Assembly: GCF_009906955.1 (NCBI RefSeq)
Contig: NZ_CP047656.1
Location: forward strand, 3,533,001 to 3,597,000
Direction: 5' to 3'
Source: Paraglaciecola mesophila
GTDB taxonomy: Bacteria > Pseudomonadota > Gammaproteobacteria > Enterobacterales > Alteromonadaceae
Length of the DNA stretch: 64,000 bases
Shown here: positions 7,475 to 17,082 of the stretch, in pieces
Position numbering within the stretch: the first letter of the stretch is position 1
Layout of the letters: the number at the start of each line of letters is the position of its first letter
Notes under the pieces: model-generated
Database searches by the model: none
Told to the model about the DNA's origin: nothing
What the model saw: the letters and a program-made list of their open reading frames with translations, nothing else
Made by a program: the position numbers and the translations under genes

Positions 7475-10306
7475 TTAAGGGTTGTTGACTATCAATCTGA
7501 TGGCTTCTAGGTTAACCCTTGCGTCACTAATAACCTGCTTCAAGTCGTCAATTTGTTGTTGAAGGTGCTCAATTTCTTCATCACGAATTGATGGGTTCAC
7601 TTTTTGTAAACTTTGCATACGTTTTAATTCACCGCCAAGCAACGACTTCATTTGCTTTTGGCATTGCTTACGTACCTTTTCAGCATCTTGCTCGCCTTGG
7701 TTTTGTGCAACCGCTAACGCTTTGGTCAACTGGGGCGTTAAGGCTTTGATCAGTTGATTACCCATTTTGCCGCGCACTTTGTCTAGCTTGGTAAATTGCT
7801 TTTCGATGACGCTATTAGTGGTATCAACACAGATTTTAATTGGTGTCGGTGGCAAGAAGCGGTCAAGTTGCAGTGACTTTTCTGCTTTGCCTGACAGCAC
7901 GAATAAACATTCTAGCCAATACGCCCCTGCTGGTAGGGATTTGTCTTCCCCTAATGCCACTGAGCTTTTGCCGGTGATTTCTGTGGTGACGGTTTCCATG
8001 GCGTGTTGCACCATTGGGTGATCCCAGCTGAAGAAATTCACATGTTCTAAACGGGTTGCGGTGGTGCGTTCGTACGTAATCGTCATGCCTTCTTCATCAA
8101 GCCCTGGTAATGTCGCTACCATGGTCTCTGTGGGGCGTAAAATGTAGCAACTTTCATCTTTGTCTTCTTGAGCAAGTCCGAGTGTGTCAAACAAGCGGGT
8201 CATAAATAACTCAAGCGTAGGAGAGTCTTCAGCCGCAAGGATTTCTTTTTGCAATTTCTCAACTCGTCCTTTGCCCGATGAATTAAGCTCAAGTAGTTTG
8301 TCTCTACCTTGTTCTAAACGCTCTTTGAGTTGCTTGTGCAGGCTAGCGGTTTGATTAATCAGGTTTTCGCTGGCCGCAAAATCTGTAGGGAACATTAAGC
8401 AACTATGTAGCAACTCTTGGGTTTCTTCGTATACCGTCATGCCTGTGGGGCAGGTTTGCTCAAAGGCATTTAGCCCTTGATGGTACCAATCAAGCAGAAC
8501 TTGTTGAGCACTCATATCAAAATAAGGCACATGGATACATACGTCGTGGGTTTGACCAATACGATCAAGACGACCGATACGCTGCTCAAGCAAATCAGGC
8601 ACTTGAGGTAAATCAAATAATACCAAGTGATGAGCAAACTGGAAGTTGCGGCCTTCACTGCCTATTTCGCTACAAATGAGTACTTGGGCGCCTTCTTCAG
8701 TTTGGGCAAAATAATTTGCTGCTTTATCGCGCTCTACGATCCCCATGCCCTCGTGAAACACAGTTGCGCGCGTCCCAGCTTTTACCCTCAACACTTCCGC
8801 CAGCTGCAATGCCGTCCCTGCGTTGGCGCAGATTGTCAGTACTTTTTCTCCCTTAAGCTCGTGCAGTTTATCAATGAACCAATCGACTCTTGGATCTAAG
8901 TTGAACCAGCTATTAACCAAGTCAGGGTTGCGTTCAGGAGTTAGATGCAACGCCAAGTTGGTTGGATCTTCATCTTGAGCGGTAATATATTCTTCTGGCT
9001 GCTCTAGGCTATAGGTGAATAATTTGCGATCTGGGAAACCACTGACCCCAGCTCGGCTATTGCGGAACAGCAAACGACCTGTACCGTGGCGGTCTAACAA
9101 AGTATGTAACAACTGCGTTTTTTGTCTTGTGGACATGCCATTGATATCACCCAAGTCTTCGTCTTTGGCAAAAGATTCAATCGCGGATATGTTTTCAGGG
9201 CTTAGAGCATCGCCTGACATCAGGGGCGAAATCGCTTGGGCTAATGTGCTGTACTGTTGCTCCTCTTTGACAAAGCTTTGGTAATCATGAAAACGAGCAG
9301 GGTCCAGCAGGCGTAGGCGCGCAAAGTGGCTTTCGTGACCTAACTGATCAGGGGTAGCGGTCAATAGCAACACGCCTTTTGTGACTTGGGCTAACCCTTG
9401 AACGACTTGGTATTCTTGTGAGGGCTGCCCTTCACTCCAAATAAGGTGATGAGCTTCATCGACCACCATTAAATCCCAGGGGGCTTGCATGGCCAATTCG
9501 TAATAGCGGCTGTTGTGGGTTAAAAAATCTAGGCTACAAATAACCAGTTGTTCAGATTCAAAGGGATTACCGCTTTCGCCTGACATGGCGCTGCAACGTT
9601 CTTCATCAAAAATTGAAAATGCCAGATTAACTCGGCGTAACATTTCTACTAGCCATTGATGTACCAAGCTAGACGGCACAACAATTAAAACGCGTTCAGC
9701 GCGAGCTGTCAGTAACTGCTGATGAATAATCAACGCAGCTTCAATGGTTTTACCCAAACCCACTTCATCAGCCAGCAAAACTCGCGGAGCGAAGCGGCGT
9801 CCAACTTCGGCTGCTATGTGTAACTGATGTGGAATCAAGTCAACGCGGGCACCCACAAAGCCCAATAGTGAAGAGGTACTATGGCTGTATTGGTGATTCA
9901 AGCACTGCTCACGTAAATCAAACCATTTTGGGTGGTCAAACTGCCCAGCAAATAGGCGCTGTTCAGGTTGGTTCAGTTGAAAGTGATGGTCAATAAAGGT
10001 TTCTTTTAAGTTAACTTCTTCTTCGGTGTCATGACGCACGCCAGTATAGGTCAGCATATCGTTATGCTCGGTGACGCTAGTGATTTTCATTTCCCAGCCT
10101 TCATGACTGGTAATATTGTCGCCCTCACCAAATGTAATACGCGTAAGAGGGGCGCTTTGTTTAGCGTAAACTCGACTGTCTCCGGTAGCAGGAAATAACA
10201 GGCTTACCGCACGATTATCAACCGATACCACTGTACCTAAGCCAAGTTCTGTTTGGGTATCGCTTAGCCAACGTTGACCAAGTGCGAATGAATGTTTTTG
10301 CGCCAT
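7475..10306 (-). CDS. rapA: RNA polymerase recycling ATPase RapA (HepA)
   Basis: 943 residues, close to E. coli RapA (968). This Swi2/Snf2 ATPase binds core RNA polymerase and recycles it from stalled post-termination complexes. Seen in order: an N-terminal Tudor-like RapA region (FALGQRWLSDTQTELGLGTV), Walker A in LLADEVGLGKTIEA, the DEAH box in LMVVDEAHHL, the TATPDQLGHESHFARL motif, and helicase motif VI in EQRIGRLDRIGQ. The C-terminal coiled-coil region has repeated Gln/Glu/Lys. The start codon follows GGGAGA at six bases. First gene of the rapA-rluA pair. Confidence 0.96.
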   Translation of the reverse strand: MAQKHSFALGQRWLSDTQTELGLGTVVSVDNRAVSLLFPATGDSRVYAKQSAPLTRITFGEGDNITSHEGWEMKITSVTEHNDMLTYTGVRHDTEEEVNLKETFIDHHFQLNQPEQRLFAGQFDHPKWFDLREQCLNHQYSHSTSSLLGFVGARVDLIPHQLHIAAEVGRRFAPRVLLADEVGLGKTIEAALIIHQQLLTARAERVLIVVPSSLVHQWLVEMLRRVNLAFSIFDEERCSAMSGESGNPFESEQLVICSLDFLTHNSRYYELAMQAPWDLMVVDEAHHLIWSEGQPSQEYQVVQGLAQVTKGVLLLTATPDQLGHESHFARLRLLDPARFHDYQSFVKEEQQYSTLAQAISPLMSGDALSPENISAIESFAKDEDLGDINGMSTRQKTQLLHTLLDRHGTGRLLFRNSRAGVSGFPDRKLFTYSLEQPEEYITAQDEDPTNLALHLTPERNPDLVNSWFNLDPRVDWFIDKLHELKGEKVLTICANAGTALQLAEVLRVKAGTRATVFHEGMGIVERDKAANYFAQTEEGAQVLICSEIGSEGRNFQFAHHLVLFDLPQVPDLLEQRIGRLDRIGQTHDVCIHVPYFDMSAQQVLLDWYHQGLNAFEQTCPTGMTVYEETQELLHSCLMFPTDFAASENLINQTASLHKQLKERLEQGRDKLLELNSSGKGRVEKLQKEILAAEDSPTLELFMTRLFDTLGLAQEDKDESCYILRPTETMVATLPGLDEEGMTITYERTTATRLEHVNFFSWDHPMVQHAMETVTTEITGKSSVALGEDKSLPAGAYWLECLFVLSGKAEKSLQLDRFLPPTPIKICVDTTNSVIEKQFTKLDKVRGKMGNQLIKALTPQLTKALAVAQNQGEQDAEKVRKQCQKQMKSLLGGELKRMQSLQKVNPSIRDEEIEHLQQQIDDLKQVISDARVNLEAIRLIVNNP

Positions 10307-10655
10307 AGAGTGTCTCCCAACAGTGTATGCATAACTGACTTTTTGATGCGGGCGGAATAATTTCGGCGCGCATTGTATACCAATAGTGCTTAGGGATGGA
10401 GGTCAATCCACCTTCTTATAAACATAATGTGCTTAAAAGGCTCTAACCCAAGCTTTCAAGAGGAAATTCGTTAATATCTGCTCGTGTTTTAACCAATTCA
10501 TTCACATAAACGTCATACGATAAAAGTAGATGATTAAGGAGCAAAAGTGGTTTATTGTTTCAGTAACAGATGGTCAATCACAGCTAAGTGATATACCTAT
10601 TGGCTGTTGTTTGGTGATTTGTATTGCAGTGCCTTTTATTCAAACGGAGTGACGA
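10307..10655. promoter_or_regulatory. Divergent intergenic region, rapA / phoH-like gene
   Basis: 349 bases with no gene. On the minus strand an extended -10-like element (TGG followed by TATACAAT, complement of 10372-10382) lies about 66 bases before the rapA ATG. A TTGACC-like box sits at the complement of 10401-10406, but its 21-base spacing is long, so only the -10 is worth weight. On the plus strand GGAG stands seven bases before the phoH-like ATG. I see no repeat or RNA structure. Confidence 0.35.
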
Positions 10656-12053
10656 ATGCCAGAAAAAAAAGCGTTAGATACAAGAATTTACGTACTCGAT
10701 ACCAATATCCTCCTGCACGAACCCCTCGCCTTTTTATCATTCAAAGAACATGACGTTGTTGTACCTATGACGGTTCTTGAAGAACTTGATTACATCAAAG
10801 ACAGTAAAAAAGACGTTGCTCGTGATGCCCGCGTGTCTATTCGCGCCATGGAAGACTTATTGCATGACGCCACGCCAGAGCAACTCATGGAAGGCGTTAC
10901 CATGCAAGGAATAGGCGTCGGGGAAACAGCACCAACAGGCAGTCTATCAATATTTGTCGATCATGCTTTGCCTGCTGACCAGCATGTATTTACTAGCGAT
11001 GAAAACGACAATCGTATCATTAATACTGCACTGCACCTGCAAGCCCAATATCATCCTAGACAAGTCACTTTAGTGACCAAAGATATCAACATGCGGCTAA
11101 AAGCCAAAGGTGCAGGGTTAGCCCATGTAGAAGACTACAGAACGGATCAGTTAGTCAGTGATATCAAATATTTATCTAAAGGCTTTCATCGCTTCAATGG
11201 CGATTTTTGGAATGAAGTGACGGCAGTGGATAGTCGCACTGAAGGTCGCGATACCATTCACACGCTCGCTCGTGATGTCTTACCAGAAGCCTATGTGAAC
11301 GAGTATTTGCTCGATGACACTGAACACTTCGCAGGATTGGTGGAATCCGTATCTGAGAAAGAAATCGATGTACTTGATTTGGGCTACGAGCGCTTAATGG
11401 GCCGACGAGCGTGGGGAATTACTCCTAAAAATATCGGGCAAGCGATGGCGTTTCATTCATTACTCGACCCGCACATCGATCTGGTCATTTTAACTGGCCC
11501 TGCAGGCAGTGGTAAAACCTTGCTCGCATTGGCTGCTGCGCTAGAAATGGTCGTTGAAAAAAATATGTATGACAAGATCATTGTCACGCGCAGCACACCA
11601 GAAATTGCCGAATCCATTGGCTTTTTACCCGGTACAGAAGAAGAGAAAATGGCCCCTTGGTTGGCGGCCATTACAGACTCTTTAGAAGTGCTACACAAAA
11701 ATGATGAAAATGTGAAAGGCTCTATGAGTTACATCATGGAAAAAGCCAATATTCAGTTTAAGTCAGTTAATTTTATGCGCGGTCGAAGCATTCAAAATGC
11801 GATCGTGATCTTAGATGAGTCGCAAAACCTCACTGCATCCCAGCTTAAAACCATTATCACCCGCTGCGGTGAGGGGACTAAGCTGATTTGTAGCGGCAAT
11901 TTAGCGCAAATAGACAGCAACTATTTGAGTGCTGTGACATCAGGTTTAACCTACATAGTGGAGAAATTTAAAAACTTCTCGGGTAGCGCTACGATTAATC
12001 TAGATGGTGTGGTGCGCAGTCGCTTGGCCGAGTTTGCTGAGGAGCAGTTATAG
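10656..12053 (+). CDS. PIN-PhoH ATPase (PhoH2/YlaK type)
   Basis: 465 residues. The N-terminal PIN domain (about 10-150) starts YVLDTNILLHEP, with the first conserved Asp, followed by VLEELDYIKDSKKD and further acidic residues (SDENDNRIINTAL). The C-terminal PhoH domain (about 255-460) has Walker A GPAGSGKT and Walker B VILDESQN. Proteins of this architecture are reported as RNA helicases/RNases in mycobacteria and are widespread housekeeping genes in gammaproteobacteria; target RNAs here are unknown. It stands alone, ahead of a good intrinsic terminator at 12115-12151. Confidence 0.9.
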   Translation: MPEKKALDTRIYVLDTNILLHEPLAFLSFKEHDVVVPMTVLEELDYIKDSKKDVARDARVSIRAMEDLLHDATPEQLMEGVTMQGIGVGETAPTGSLSIFVDHALPADQHVFTSDENDNRIINTALHLQAQYHPRQVTLVTKDINMRLKAKGAGLAHVEDYRTDQLVSDIKYLSKGFHRFNGDFWNEVTAVDSRTEGRDTIHTLARDVLPEAYVNEYLLDDTEHFAGLVESVSEKEIDVLDLGYERLMGRRAWGITPKNIGQAMAFHSLLDPHIDLVILTGPAGSGKTLLALAAALEMVVEKNMYDKIIVTRSTPEIAESIGFLPGTEEEKMAPWLAAITDSLEVLHKNDENVKGSMSYIMEKANIQFKSVNFMRGRSIQNAIVILDESQNLTASQLKTIITRCGEGTKLICSGNLAQIDSNYLSAVTSGLTYIVEKFKNFSGSATINLDGVVRSRLAEFAEEQL

Positions 12054-12114
12054 TTGCTCTTCATTGCGCTAAGCAGTAATCAATTAATAAAGTAGAGGCG
12101 GCCTTGTGAAATAA

Positions 12115-12151
12115 CCCCAATAGTTGGACTTCTAATTACTGGGGTTTTTTT
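12115..12151 (+). terminator. Intrinsic terminator of the phoH-like gene
   Basis: CCCCAATAGT (12115-12124) pairs imperfectly with ATTACTGGGG (12135-12144), followed by seven T. It is 60 bases beyond the stop codon and lies between convergent genes. Confidence 0.75.
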
Positions 12152-12161
12152 ATGGGTCTTA

Positions 12162-12830
12162 TTAACCCACATAGGGTTTGGCTATCCCCACGTAGGCTTC
12201 AAGTATCAGCACTAGCCAAATGGTCATAACCCAAGGTTTGACTTTCTTCAGGCTACGAGCCATTTTTAAGTTATCAGCACTGTCATCAGTCTTTTGCAAG
12301 ATTTTGGCATATGTGATTGAAAATTCTTTTAAATTTACGCGAATCATTAGGCCGCAAAAAATCAAAAAGGCAAACCCTAATAGCTTGACGGCAATCCAAG
12401 GAGCCTCAGCTAAGCGCCCAGTGCTGTAGGCATAAATAGTGGAGGCGATTAGCGTAGCAATCATCGCCCAGCGAAAATAAAAATCGATCTTTGTCAGTAA
12501 CGGAATATAGCTAGCGTTGTGTTTATAGTGCAGCACCAAAACCATGGTGAGCCATACAGGGCCTAATAAAAGAATTCCTACGAACTGCCAGGGTTGATGC
12601 TCTATGCCTAAGTAATGTGCAAGTATTCCTCCGGCGCTCAACATCAAACTCATACATATTTTTGGCACTAAATCACAACCAAGCATAATTTTGGCGGCAG
12701 TTAGGCGCGTTTCTCTGCTGAGCTTGTCGTCTATAACGAACTGACTGGAATAAAACACCCCCACATCACCCCCGAGCCAATAACAGAAAAGTAAAATATG
12801 GACTAACAGTGCGATATCGTATGGGGTCAT
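12162..12830 (-). CDS. Integral membrane protein, CopD/DUF2269-like topology
   Basis: 222 residues with about six hydrophobic segments. The opening IALLVHILLFCYWLGGDVGVFYSS has the His followed by W(L/I)GG often seen at the start of CopD-like and related membrane proteins, where histidines may bind haem or copper. A cytoplasmic basic loop (ARSLKKVKPW) precedes the last span. There is no adjacent copper gene. Exact family and function are unknown; the topology is what I can support. It is convergent with the phoH-like gene. Confidence 0.6.
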   Translation of the reverse strand: MTPYDIALLVHILLFCYWLGGDVGVFYSSQFVIDDKLSRETRLTAAKIMLGCDLVPKICMSLMLSAGGILAHYLGIEHQPWQFVGILLLGPVWLTMVLVLHYKHNASYIPLLTKIDFYFRWAMIATLIASTIYAYSTGRLAEAPWIAVKLLGFAFLIFCGLMIRVNLKEFSITYAKILQKTDDSADNLKMARSLKKVKPWVMTIWLVLILEAYVGIAKPYVG

Positions 12831-12974
12831 AAGGACTTACTCTTTTAGAAACAATATTCTTCAGGGCAGATATACCCCAGTGCAGTTGATAAGCACATGG
12901 CAATTATCAATTCTTGTTTCATTTGCTCCACAAAAAATAGCGAGCGGTACCTGAATAAAGACGAATCTATTGCG

Positions 12975-14018
12975 TTAAGGAATGATTTCGTAGCTGTACA
13001 TGCGGGTATCGAGAAAACGTTGGCTGCTTGGGGCAACCTGATTCAATGAAAAAAGCGCTGGTCCTGTGGGCTCCATCAATAAATATTCTTCGCTATTTAT
13101 CAGCATACTTTCTTCATCTTTTTGCGGGGAAATGGCGATACCCAGTAGAGCATGGTTAGGTAAATAAAGCATGACTAACTCAATGTGAGGGAATAGTGCA
13201 CGAATAACACTGGCCATCAGTACAGACTTACTATCGCAATCTCCTTGATTGTTACTGAGCAGAGTTAAAGGTGGGGAAAAACCAGCACCATTAGAGGACA
13301 CTCTGCTTTCTAAATCATCATAAGGAATACTTTGTAACCAACTTAACAATAAGTTAAGAAAAGCCCGTATATCTGGGCTCTCAGAGGCTTCTGCATACAT
13401 GGCTTCGGCGAAAGGTTTTAAAATTGATTGGTTTTCTTTTATATAACGCAAATGGTCTGGTTTGATGCCTTCCTGGCCCAGATAATTACTGAATTGAGTA
13501 TAGTAATTATCGGCCAAATATTGTTTAAAGGCATCATCTTTGGCTTGCAGCAGTTGTTTTTGGTATTTTTTTACTTGTTCTTCAGAACGACTTCGCACGC
13601 TAAGTTGCAGGCTTCCACCTATGCGGATTATTTCGATACGTGCATCTTTGGCGTCAATTTTGTTTCGCTCTTTGAGCATGGCAATTTGTTGATAGCGGAT
13701 CACTTGCTCTGGCACAAAGCGTTTATGATGACGGGTTTTTAACTGTTCCACAGGCAAGATAAATGAAATCTGATGATTTTCATTCGCTTGGTCACGCCAC
13801 TTGTAGCTCAATTGAATGTCGTTTTCGAGGGAGGCTTTCTTAAAGCTGATTTGCTCGCTGTGAGCAAAGTGCAAAGGCGTCATAATCGCGAGAGATAAAG
13901 GTAATAAATTGGCCAAAACACCTTTTATACGCCGAGCTAAAAAGCGGCCTGTAAGGCCGCCATTGTGTTTGCATGATTGGGTATTTTTAGCTAAGTAGTT
14001 TTTTATGCAAGAAACCAT
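12975..14018 (-). CDS. Exported transglutaminase-like cysteine protease-fold protein
   Basis: 347 residues. Hydrophobic segment LANLLPLSLAIMTPLHFAHS near residue 35 is probably a signal peptide, so the true start may be at 14018 or slightly inside. The C-terminal half carries a transglutaminase/papain-like triad: Cys in NNQGDCDSKSVLMASVIRA, His in LPNHALLGIAI, and an acidic residue in LLMEPTGPALF (Glu where Asp is usual). Proteins of this type act as peptidases or amidases, or as scaffolds. The 5' end overlaps the preceding gene by 32 bases, suggesting co-translation with it. Substrate unknown. Confidence 0.72.
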   Translation of the reverse strand: MVSCIKNYLAKNTQSCKHNGGLTGRFLARRIKGVLANLLPLSLAIMTPLHFAHSEQISFKKASLENDIQLSYKWRDQANENHQISFILPVEQLKTRHHKRFVPEQVIRYQQIAMLKERNKIDAKDARIEIIRIGGSLQLSVRSRSEEQVKKYQKQLLQAKDDAFKQYLADNYYTQFSNYLGQEGIKPDHLRYIKENQSILKPFAEAMYAEASESPDIRAFLNLLLSWLQSIPYDDLESRVSSNGAGFSPPLTLLSNNQGDCDSKSVLMASVIRALFPHIELVMLYLPNHALLGIAISPQKDEESMLINSEEYLLMEPTGPALFSLNQVAPSSQRFLDTRMYSYEIIP

Positions 14019-14343
14019 TGCGCTCTACTGCGTCAACTAAGGGGATAAAACCAGCCGGAGTCGACAGGTTAATATAGCCAGTTTGACGCTCAAGTAAGAT
14101 GTCGTTGAATTCAGTGGGGCGATTCACCTGTGGAGTGCATGCAACATCTGCAGCATCATCATTGGCGAAATGACTGGGTCCACCAGAGGCTGCAAACGCA
14201 ATATCTAATTCACTGTGCTCAACGCGAGTGGCGAAACGATACTGACTTAGGTTTTTCATCACGAGCTGAATTAAGTCGCGCTCGTTGTCTATGGTGTGTA
14301 ATTTACGTCGTAAAGAGTCTGACGCATGGAAAATATCAATCAA
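13987..14343 (-). CDS. Hypothetical protein, 118 residues
   Basis: A soluble protein starting MIDIFHASDSLRRKLH and ending GFLHKKLLS. There is no signal peptide, membrane span or recognisable motif; the middle has a short Gly/Ser/Asp-rich stretch (AFAASGGPSHFANDDAADVA). It lies between the CPXCG gene (24 bases upstream) and the transglutaminase-like gene (32-base overlap), all on one strand, so the three look like an operon. I do not recognise a family. Confidence 0.6.
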   Translation of the reverse strand: MIDIFHASDSLRRKLHTIDNERDLIQLVMKNLSQYRFATRVEHSELDIAFAASGGPSHFANDDAADVACTPQVNRPTEFNDILLERQTGYINLSTPAGFIPLVDAVERNGFLHKKLLS

Positions 14344-14367
14344 AGTAGAACTCCGTATAAAAACAGG

Positions 14368-14562
14368 CTATTCGCTGTCGGTTCGAGCGTGAATAATGAA
14401 GTCGTTATCACTGTCTTGGGTAATGAGGATTTCTATAGGACTGCAACAAACCTGACAATCTACAATTTGCTGCTGATTGACATCGTTGTCTTGATCAATT
14501 TCTATATCATTGATTTCCATGCAGTATGGGCAACTGAACTCAGCGTTTGATGTAAGGCTCAT
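14368..14562 (-). CDS. CPXCG-type small cysteine-rich protein
   Basis: 64 residues with two cysteine pairs: CPYC near the N-terminus and DCQVCC in the middle, followed by PIEI. This is the pattern of the Cys_rich_CPXG family of small probable metal-binding (zinc ribbon-like) proteins found widely in gammaproteobacteria. The second Cys pair lies about 27 residues after the first. Acidic overall (EIDQDNDVNQQQ). Function unknown; first gene of the three-gene unit reading toward the transglutaminase-like protein. Confidence 0.82.
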   Translation of the reverse strand: MSLTSNAEFSCPYCMEINDIEIDQDNDVNQQQIVDCQVCCSPIEILITQDSDNDFIIHARTDSE

Positions 14563-14589
14563 TTTGGTACTCCTATATGAGCCCTATAT

Positions 14590-14619
14590 GGTAAAGGAAG
14601 ATTGGGTAATCTTCCTACC
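14590..14619. repeat. Intergenic stem-loop upstream of the CPXCG gene
   Basis: GGTA..GGAAGATT (14590-14603) pairs with AATCTTCC..TACC (14608-14619) around GGGT. It lies between the stop of the glutathione transferase gene and the CPXCG gene. No T-run follows on the minus strand; probably a terminator-like or 3'-stabilising hairpin. Confidence 0.45.
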
Positions 14620-14631
14620 GTTTATCGTGCT

Positions 14632-15294
14632 TTATTTTTGAAAACTTGTTACATATTCCACAAAGGCTTTATTGGCGGCCTTGCGATCGGCAGCAATTTT
14701 TTGCACTTCAGGTAACTCGTTTAATTTGGCCATAAGGTTTTTAGCTCCAGTTGAGCCATCCAGTAAATCAACCTCATACAACTTATGTGCAACACCAGCG
14801 GCTAAATCGACGCTGTATAAAAACATAATATCTGCCGCACTAAATGTGTCACCTGCCACATAAGGTGAGAAAGAGGCGAGTCTATTTAGGCCCGTCATGC
14901 CTCTAAATAGCGCACGCTTCACTTCTTTACGTGTTTCCTCACTGACTTTACCGCCAAAGAACGCTTCGGGATGGCAGCGCCGTGCTGGTAGCTCTAAATA
15001 CAGCTCCATGAATTTGACCAGTTCTTTGACTCTGGCTTGGGCGAAAGGATCAGCAGGATAGAGTGGTTTATCTGGATATTTAGCGTCGAGATATTCCATG
15101 ATGATATTCGTCTCAACTATGACGCCGTCTTCAGTTTCTAGCGCAGGGACTTTGCCCATGGGGCTTTTAGTCAGAAATTCAGGCTCTTGGTTGGGGTAAA
15201 CAGTAACCACGTCGTAATCTAACCCTTTGTGGGCTAAAGCCAATTTGATCATATTGAAGTAATTGCTGACGTCGAATCCATATAATTTAAGCAT
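14632..15294 (-). CDS. Glutathione S-transferase family protein
   Basis: About 220 residues from the ATG at 15292-15294. The frame stays open another 40 codons, but GST homology starts exactly at MLKLYGFDVSNYFNMIKLAL, so I take the inner ATG. The N-terminal thioredoxin fold shows SPMGKVPALETEDG with the cis-proline and an ETNIIMEYLD segment for the glutathione gamma-glutamyl contact. The all-helical C-terminal domain has the N-capping box FSAADIMFLY. Likely a cytosolic glutathione-dependent detoxification or isomerase enzyme; substrate unknown. It stands alone upstream of the fructosidase gene. Confidence 0.85.
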   Translation of the reverse strand: MLKLYGFDVSNYFNMIKLALAHKGLDYDVVTVYPNQEPEFLTKSPMGKVPALETEDGVIVETNIIMEYLDAKYPDKPLYPADPFAQARVKELVKFMELYLELPARRCHPEAFFGGKVSEETRKEVKRALFRGMTGLNRLASFSPYVAGDTFSAADIMFLYSVDLAAGVAHKLYEVDLLDGSTGAKNLMAKLNELPEVQKIAADRKAANKAFVEYVTSFQK

Positions 15295-15444
15295 GCGTAA
15301 TCTCAAAGTTGGGTATGTACCTCTAGCTTGCTTCACCTCCTGGCAAGGAGCAATGTTATTTTCTTTATAGAAGGGTATAAGTGAACAAGGGGTATACGAC
15401 ACAGAGCAGTGCATTTATCGAATGAGACGGTCAGCAATTGCCAG

Positions 15445-15482
15445 TAAAACCCACGTAGCGAGATAAGAACCTATGTGGGTTT
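15445..15482 (-). terminator. Probable terminator of the MFS-GH32 operon
   Basis: On the minus strand AAACCCACATAG and CTACGTGGGTTT (complement of 15447-15482) form a 12-bp stem with one mismatch, followed by a short TTTT. It lies 17 bases past the GH32 stop. Confidence 0.55.
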
Positions 15483-15498
15483 GACCGGCTATTCAGCG

Positions 15499-17082
15499 CT
15501 ACTTCACCTGTTGCGAGATGATTTTGTCCATGCTGATTTGTTCGATTAGGGCTTGTCCATCGGCTGAAAACGTAATTTCACTATATGGCGTTGACGGAAA
15601 GGCTAGCGCTGTCATCGATAACTCTCCATTATTAACGAACAGTTCAATTGATGCTTTATCATAAATAATATCGAACGAATAGGCATCTAGGCTAGGGCTG
15701 ATCACACCGACTTGCGGGTTGGCAAAATGCGCTTCAAACTTTGTTGCTCCTGATTTTGCGCGGTCGATAGTCACAGTACCTGCACTCGCATCAAGGCGTA
15801 TTGATAGCTGTTCGCTTTGATTTTTATAATTGAAGGTCAGTGTGCTCGCTTCTTGCCTTTTTACCGTTACCTTGAGGCGATGTGCTTCTTCTATCTGGCC
15901 TAGTAATGTAGATAAATCAGTGGTGCTGTTGACTTCAACATTATTATGCTCAGCGACACGTTGACTAATATTGTCAAGTTCAGATACAGGCTTAGAGAAT
16001 AGCTGCAGACCTAGTGCTGTTTCTTGTAACACTAGGTTTCGCGGGAGTGTCATACTGCCGCGCCATTTCTTGGTTGGAACGTCTCTGGCGTAAAGCCAGT
16101 TACTCATCCAACCCATAAATAAGGTGCGGCCGTCTGCATCGGGAACGTCGGAAAATGTGACGCCGGCATAGTTATCTGTACCGTAATCAAGCCAGAGCGC
16201 CTCTTGTTGGGCTAAGCGCTCAGAAAAATCAGGATCTACGATAAATTTACTACCATCGAAATCACCCACAAAATATTGGGTACCTGAACCGCCATTGGGT
16301 GCCCCCGGGACTAAGCTTACGAGCAATACGTGCTTTGTCTCACCCGTACTGGCAATTGTCATCTCTAATAAATCAGGGCATTCCCATACACCGCCATGAG
16401 CGCCTATCTTTTCACCAAATGTACTTTCCTCTTGCCAATCTATCAGATTTTTCGAGGAGTGAAAGCCAATATGATCTCCTTGCGCCAACGCCATTATCCA
16501 CTTTTGCTGCGGGGCGTACCAAGATACTTTTGGATCACGATAATCCTTCAAACCTGGATTTTTCATCACTGGGTTTTGGTTATATTTGGTCCATGTTCTG
16601 CCTTTGTCTAAGCTATATGCCAGCCCTTGGGTTTGAAAATCAAGCGTACCTGCTTGTTCTCCCTTAACGTCATGGTAAGTGAATAGAGCAACCATAGGAG
16701 GGTTGTCTTTACTGCCTAAACCGGAGGTGTTGTTCCAATCCACCACCACGCTGCCTGAAAAGATTGTTCCTAACTCATCCGGATATAGAGCAACAGGTAA
16801 GTGCTGCCAATTTAGCATGTCATCACTTACCGCATGCCCCCAATGCATGGGACCCCAAACGGTTGAATCAGGGTGGTATTGATAGAACAAGTGATATTCG
16901 CCAGCGTAATACACCATGCCATTTGGGTCGTTCATCCAGTTAGCCGGCGGCGTAAAATGGAAGGTCGGTCTGTGCATTTCGCGGTCAAGATTGCCAATAA
17001 TTTCTGAAGTGACGGGCGTCGATGATTGGCCTGAACATCCGAATAGTACGCAAGCTACTAGACCTAACATAACTGTTTTCAT
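15499..17082 (-). CDS. GH32 beta-fructosidase lipoprotein (levanase/inulinase/invertase-like)
   Basis: 527 residues. A short signal sequence ends in the lipobox LFGC (Cys16), so the enzyme is probably a lipoprotein of the outer membrane or periplasm. The five-bladed propeller carries all three GH32 signatures: NWMNDPNG with nucleophile Asp52, DYRDPKV (transition-state Asp), and VWECPDL with the acid/base Glu. A C-terminal beta-sandwich follows (about 370-520). It should release fructose from sucrose, levan or inulin ends; an extracytoplasmic location points to fructans as well as sucrose. Its ATG overlaps the stop of the upstream MFS gene (ATGA), so the two are translationally coupled. LacI operator 18525-18538 probably controls both. 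Confidence 0.92.
   Translation of the reverse strand: MKTVMLGLVACVLFGCSGQSSTPVTSEIIGNLDREMHRPTFHFTPPANWMNDPNGMVYYAGEYHLFYQYHPDSTVWGPMHWGHAVSDDMLNWQHLPVALYPDELGTIFSGSVVVDWNNTSGLGSKDNPPMVALFTYHDVKGEQAGTLDFQTQGLAYSLDKGRTWTKYNQNPVMKNPGLKDYRDPKVSWYAPQQKWIMALAQGDHIGFHSSKNLIDWQEESTFGEKIGAHGGVWECPDLLEMTIASTGETKHVLLVSLVPGAPNGGSGTQYFVGDFDGSKFIVDPDFSERLAQQEALWLDYGTDNYAGVTFSDVPDADGRTLFMGWMSNWLYARDVPTKKWRGSMTLPRNLVLQETALGLQLFSKPVSELDNISQRVAEHNNVEVNSTTDLSTLLGQIEEAHRLKVTVKRQEASTLTFNYKNQSEQLSIRLDASAGTVTIDRAKSGATKFEAHFANPQVGVISPSLDAYSFDIIYDKASIELFVNNGELSMTALAFPSTPYSEITFSADGQALIEQISMDKIISQQVK

Noticed and set aside
12845..13036. 63-codon minus-strand frame overlapping the 3' end of the transglutaminase-like gene
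   Set aside because: Shifted frame over conserved coding sequence and no separate ribosome-binding site.
15295..15414. Forty-codon N-terminal extension of the glutathione transferase
   Set aside because: GST homology starts exactly at the inner ATG, and the extension has a proline/cysteine-rich composition unlike a leader peptide.
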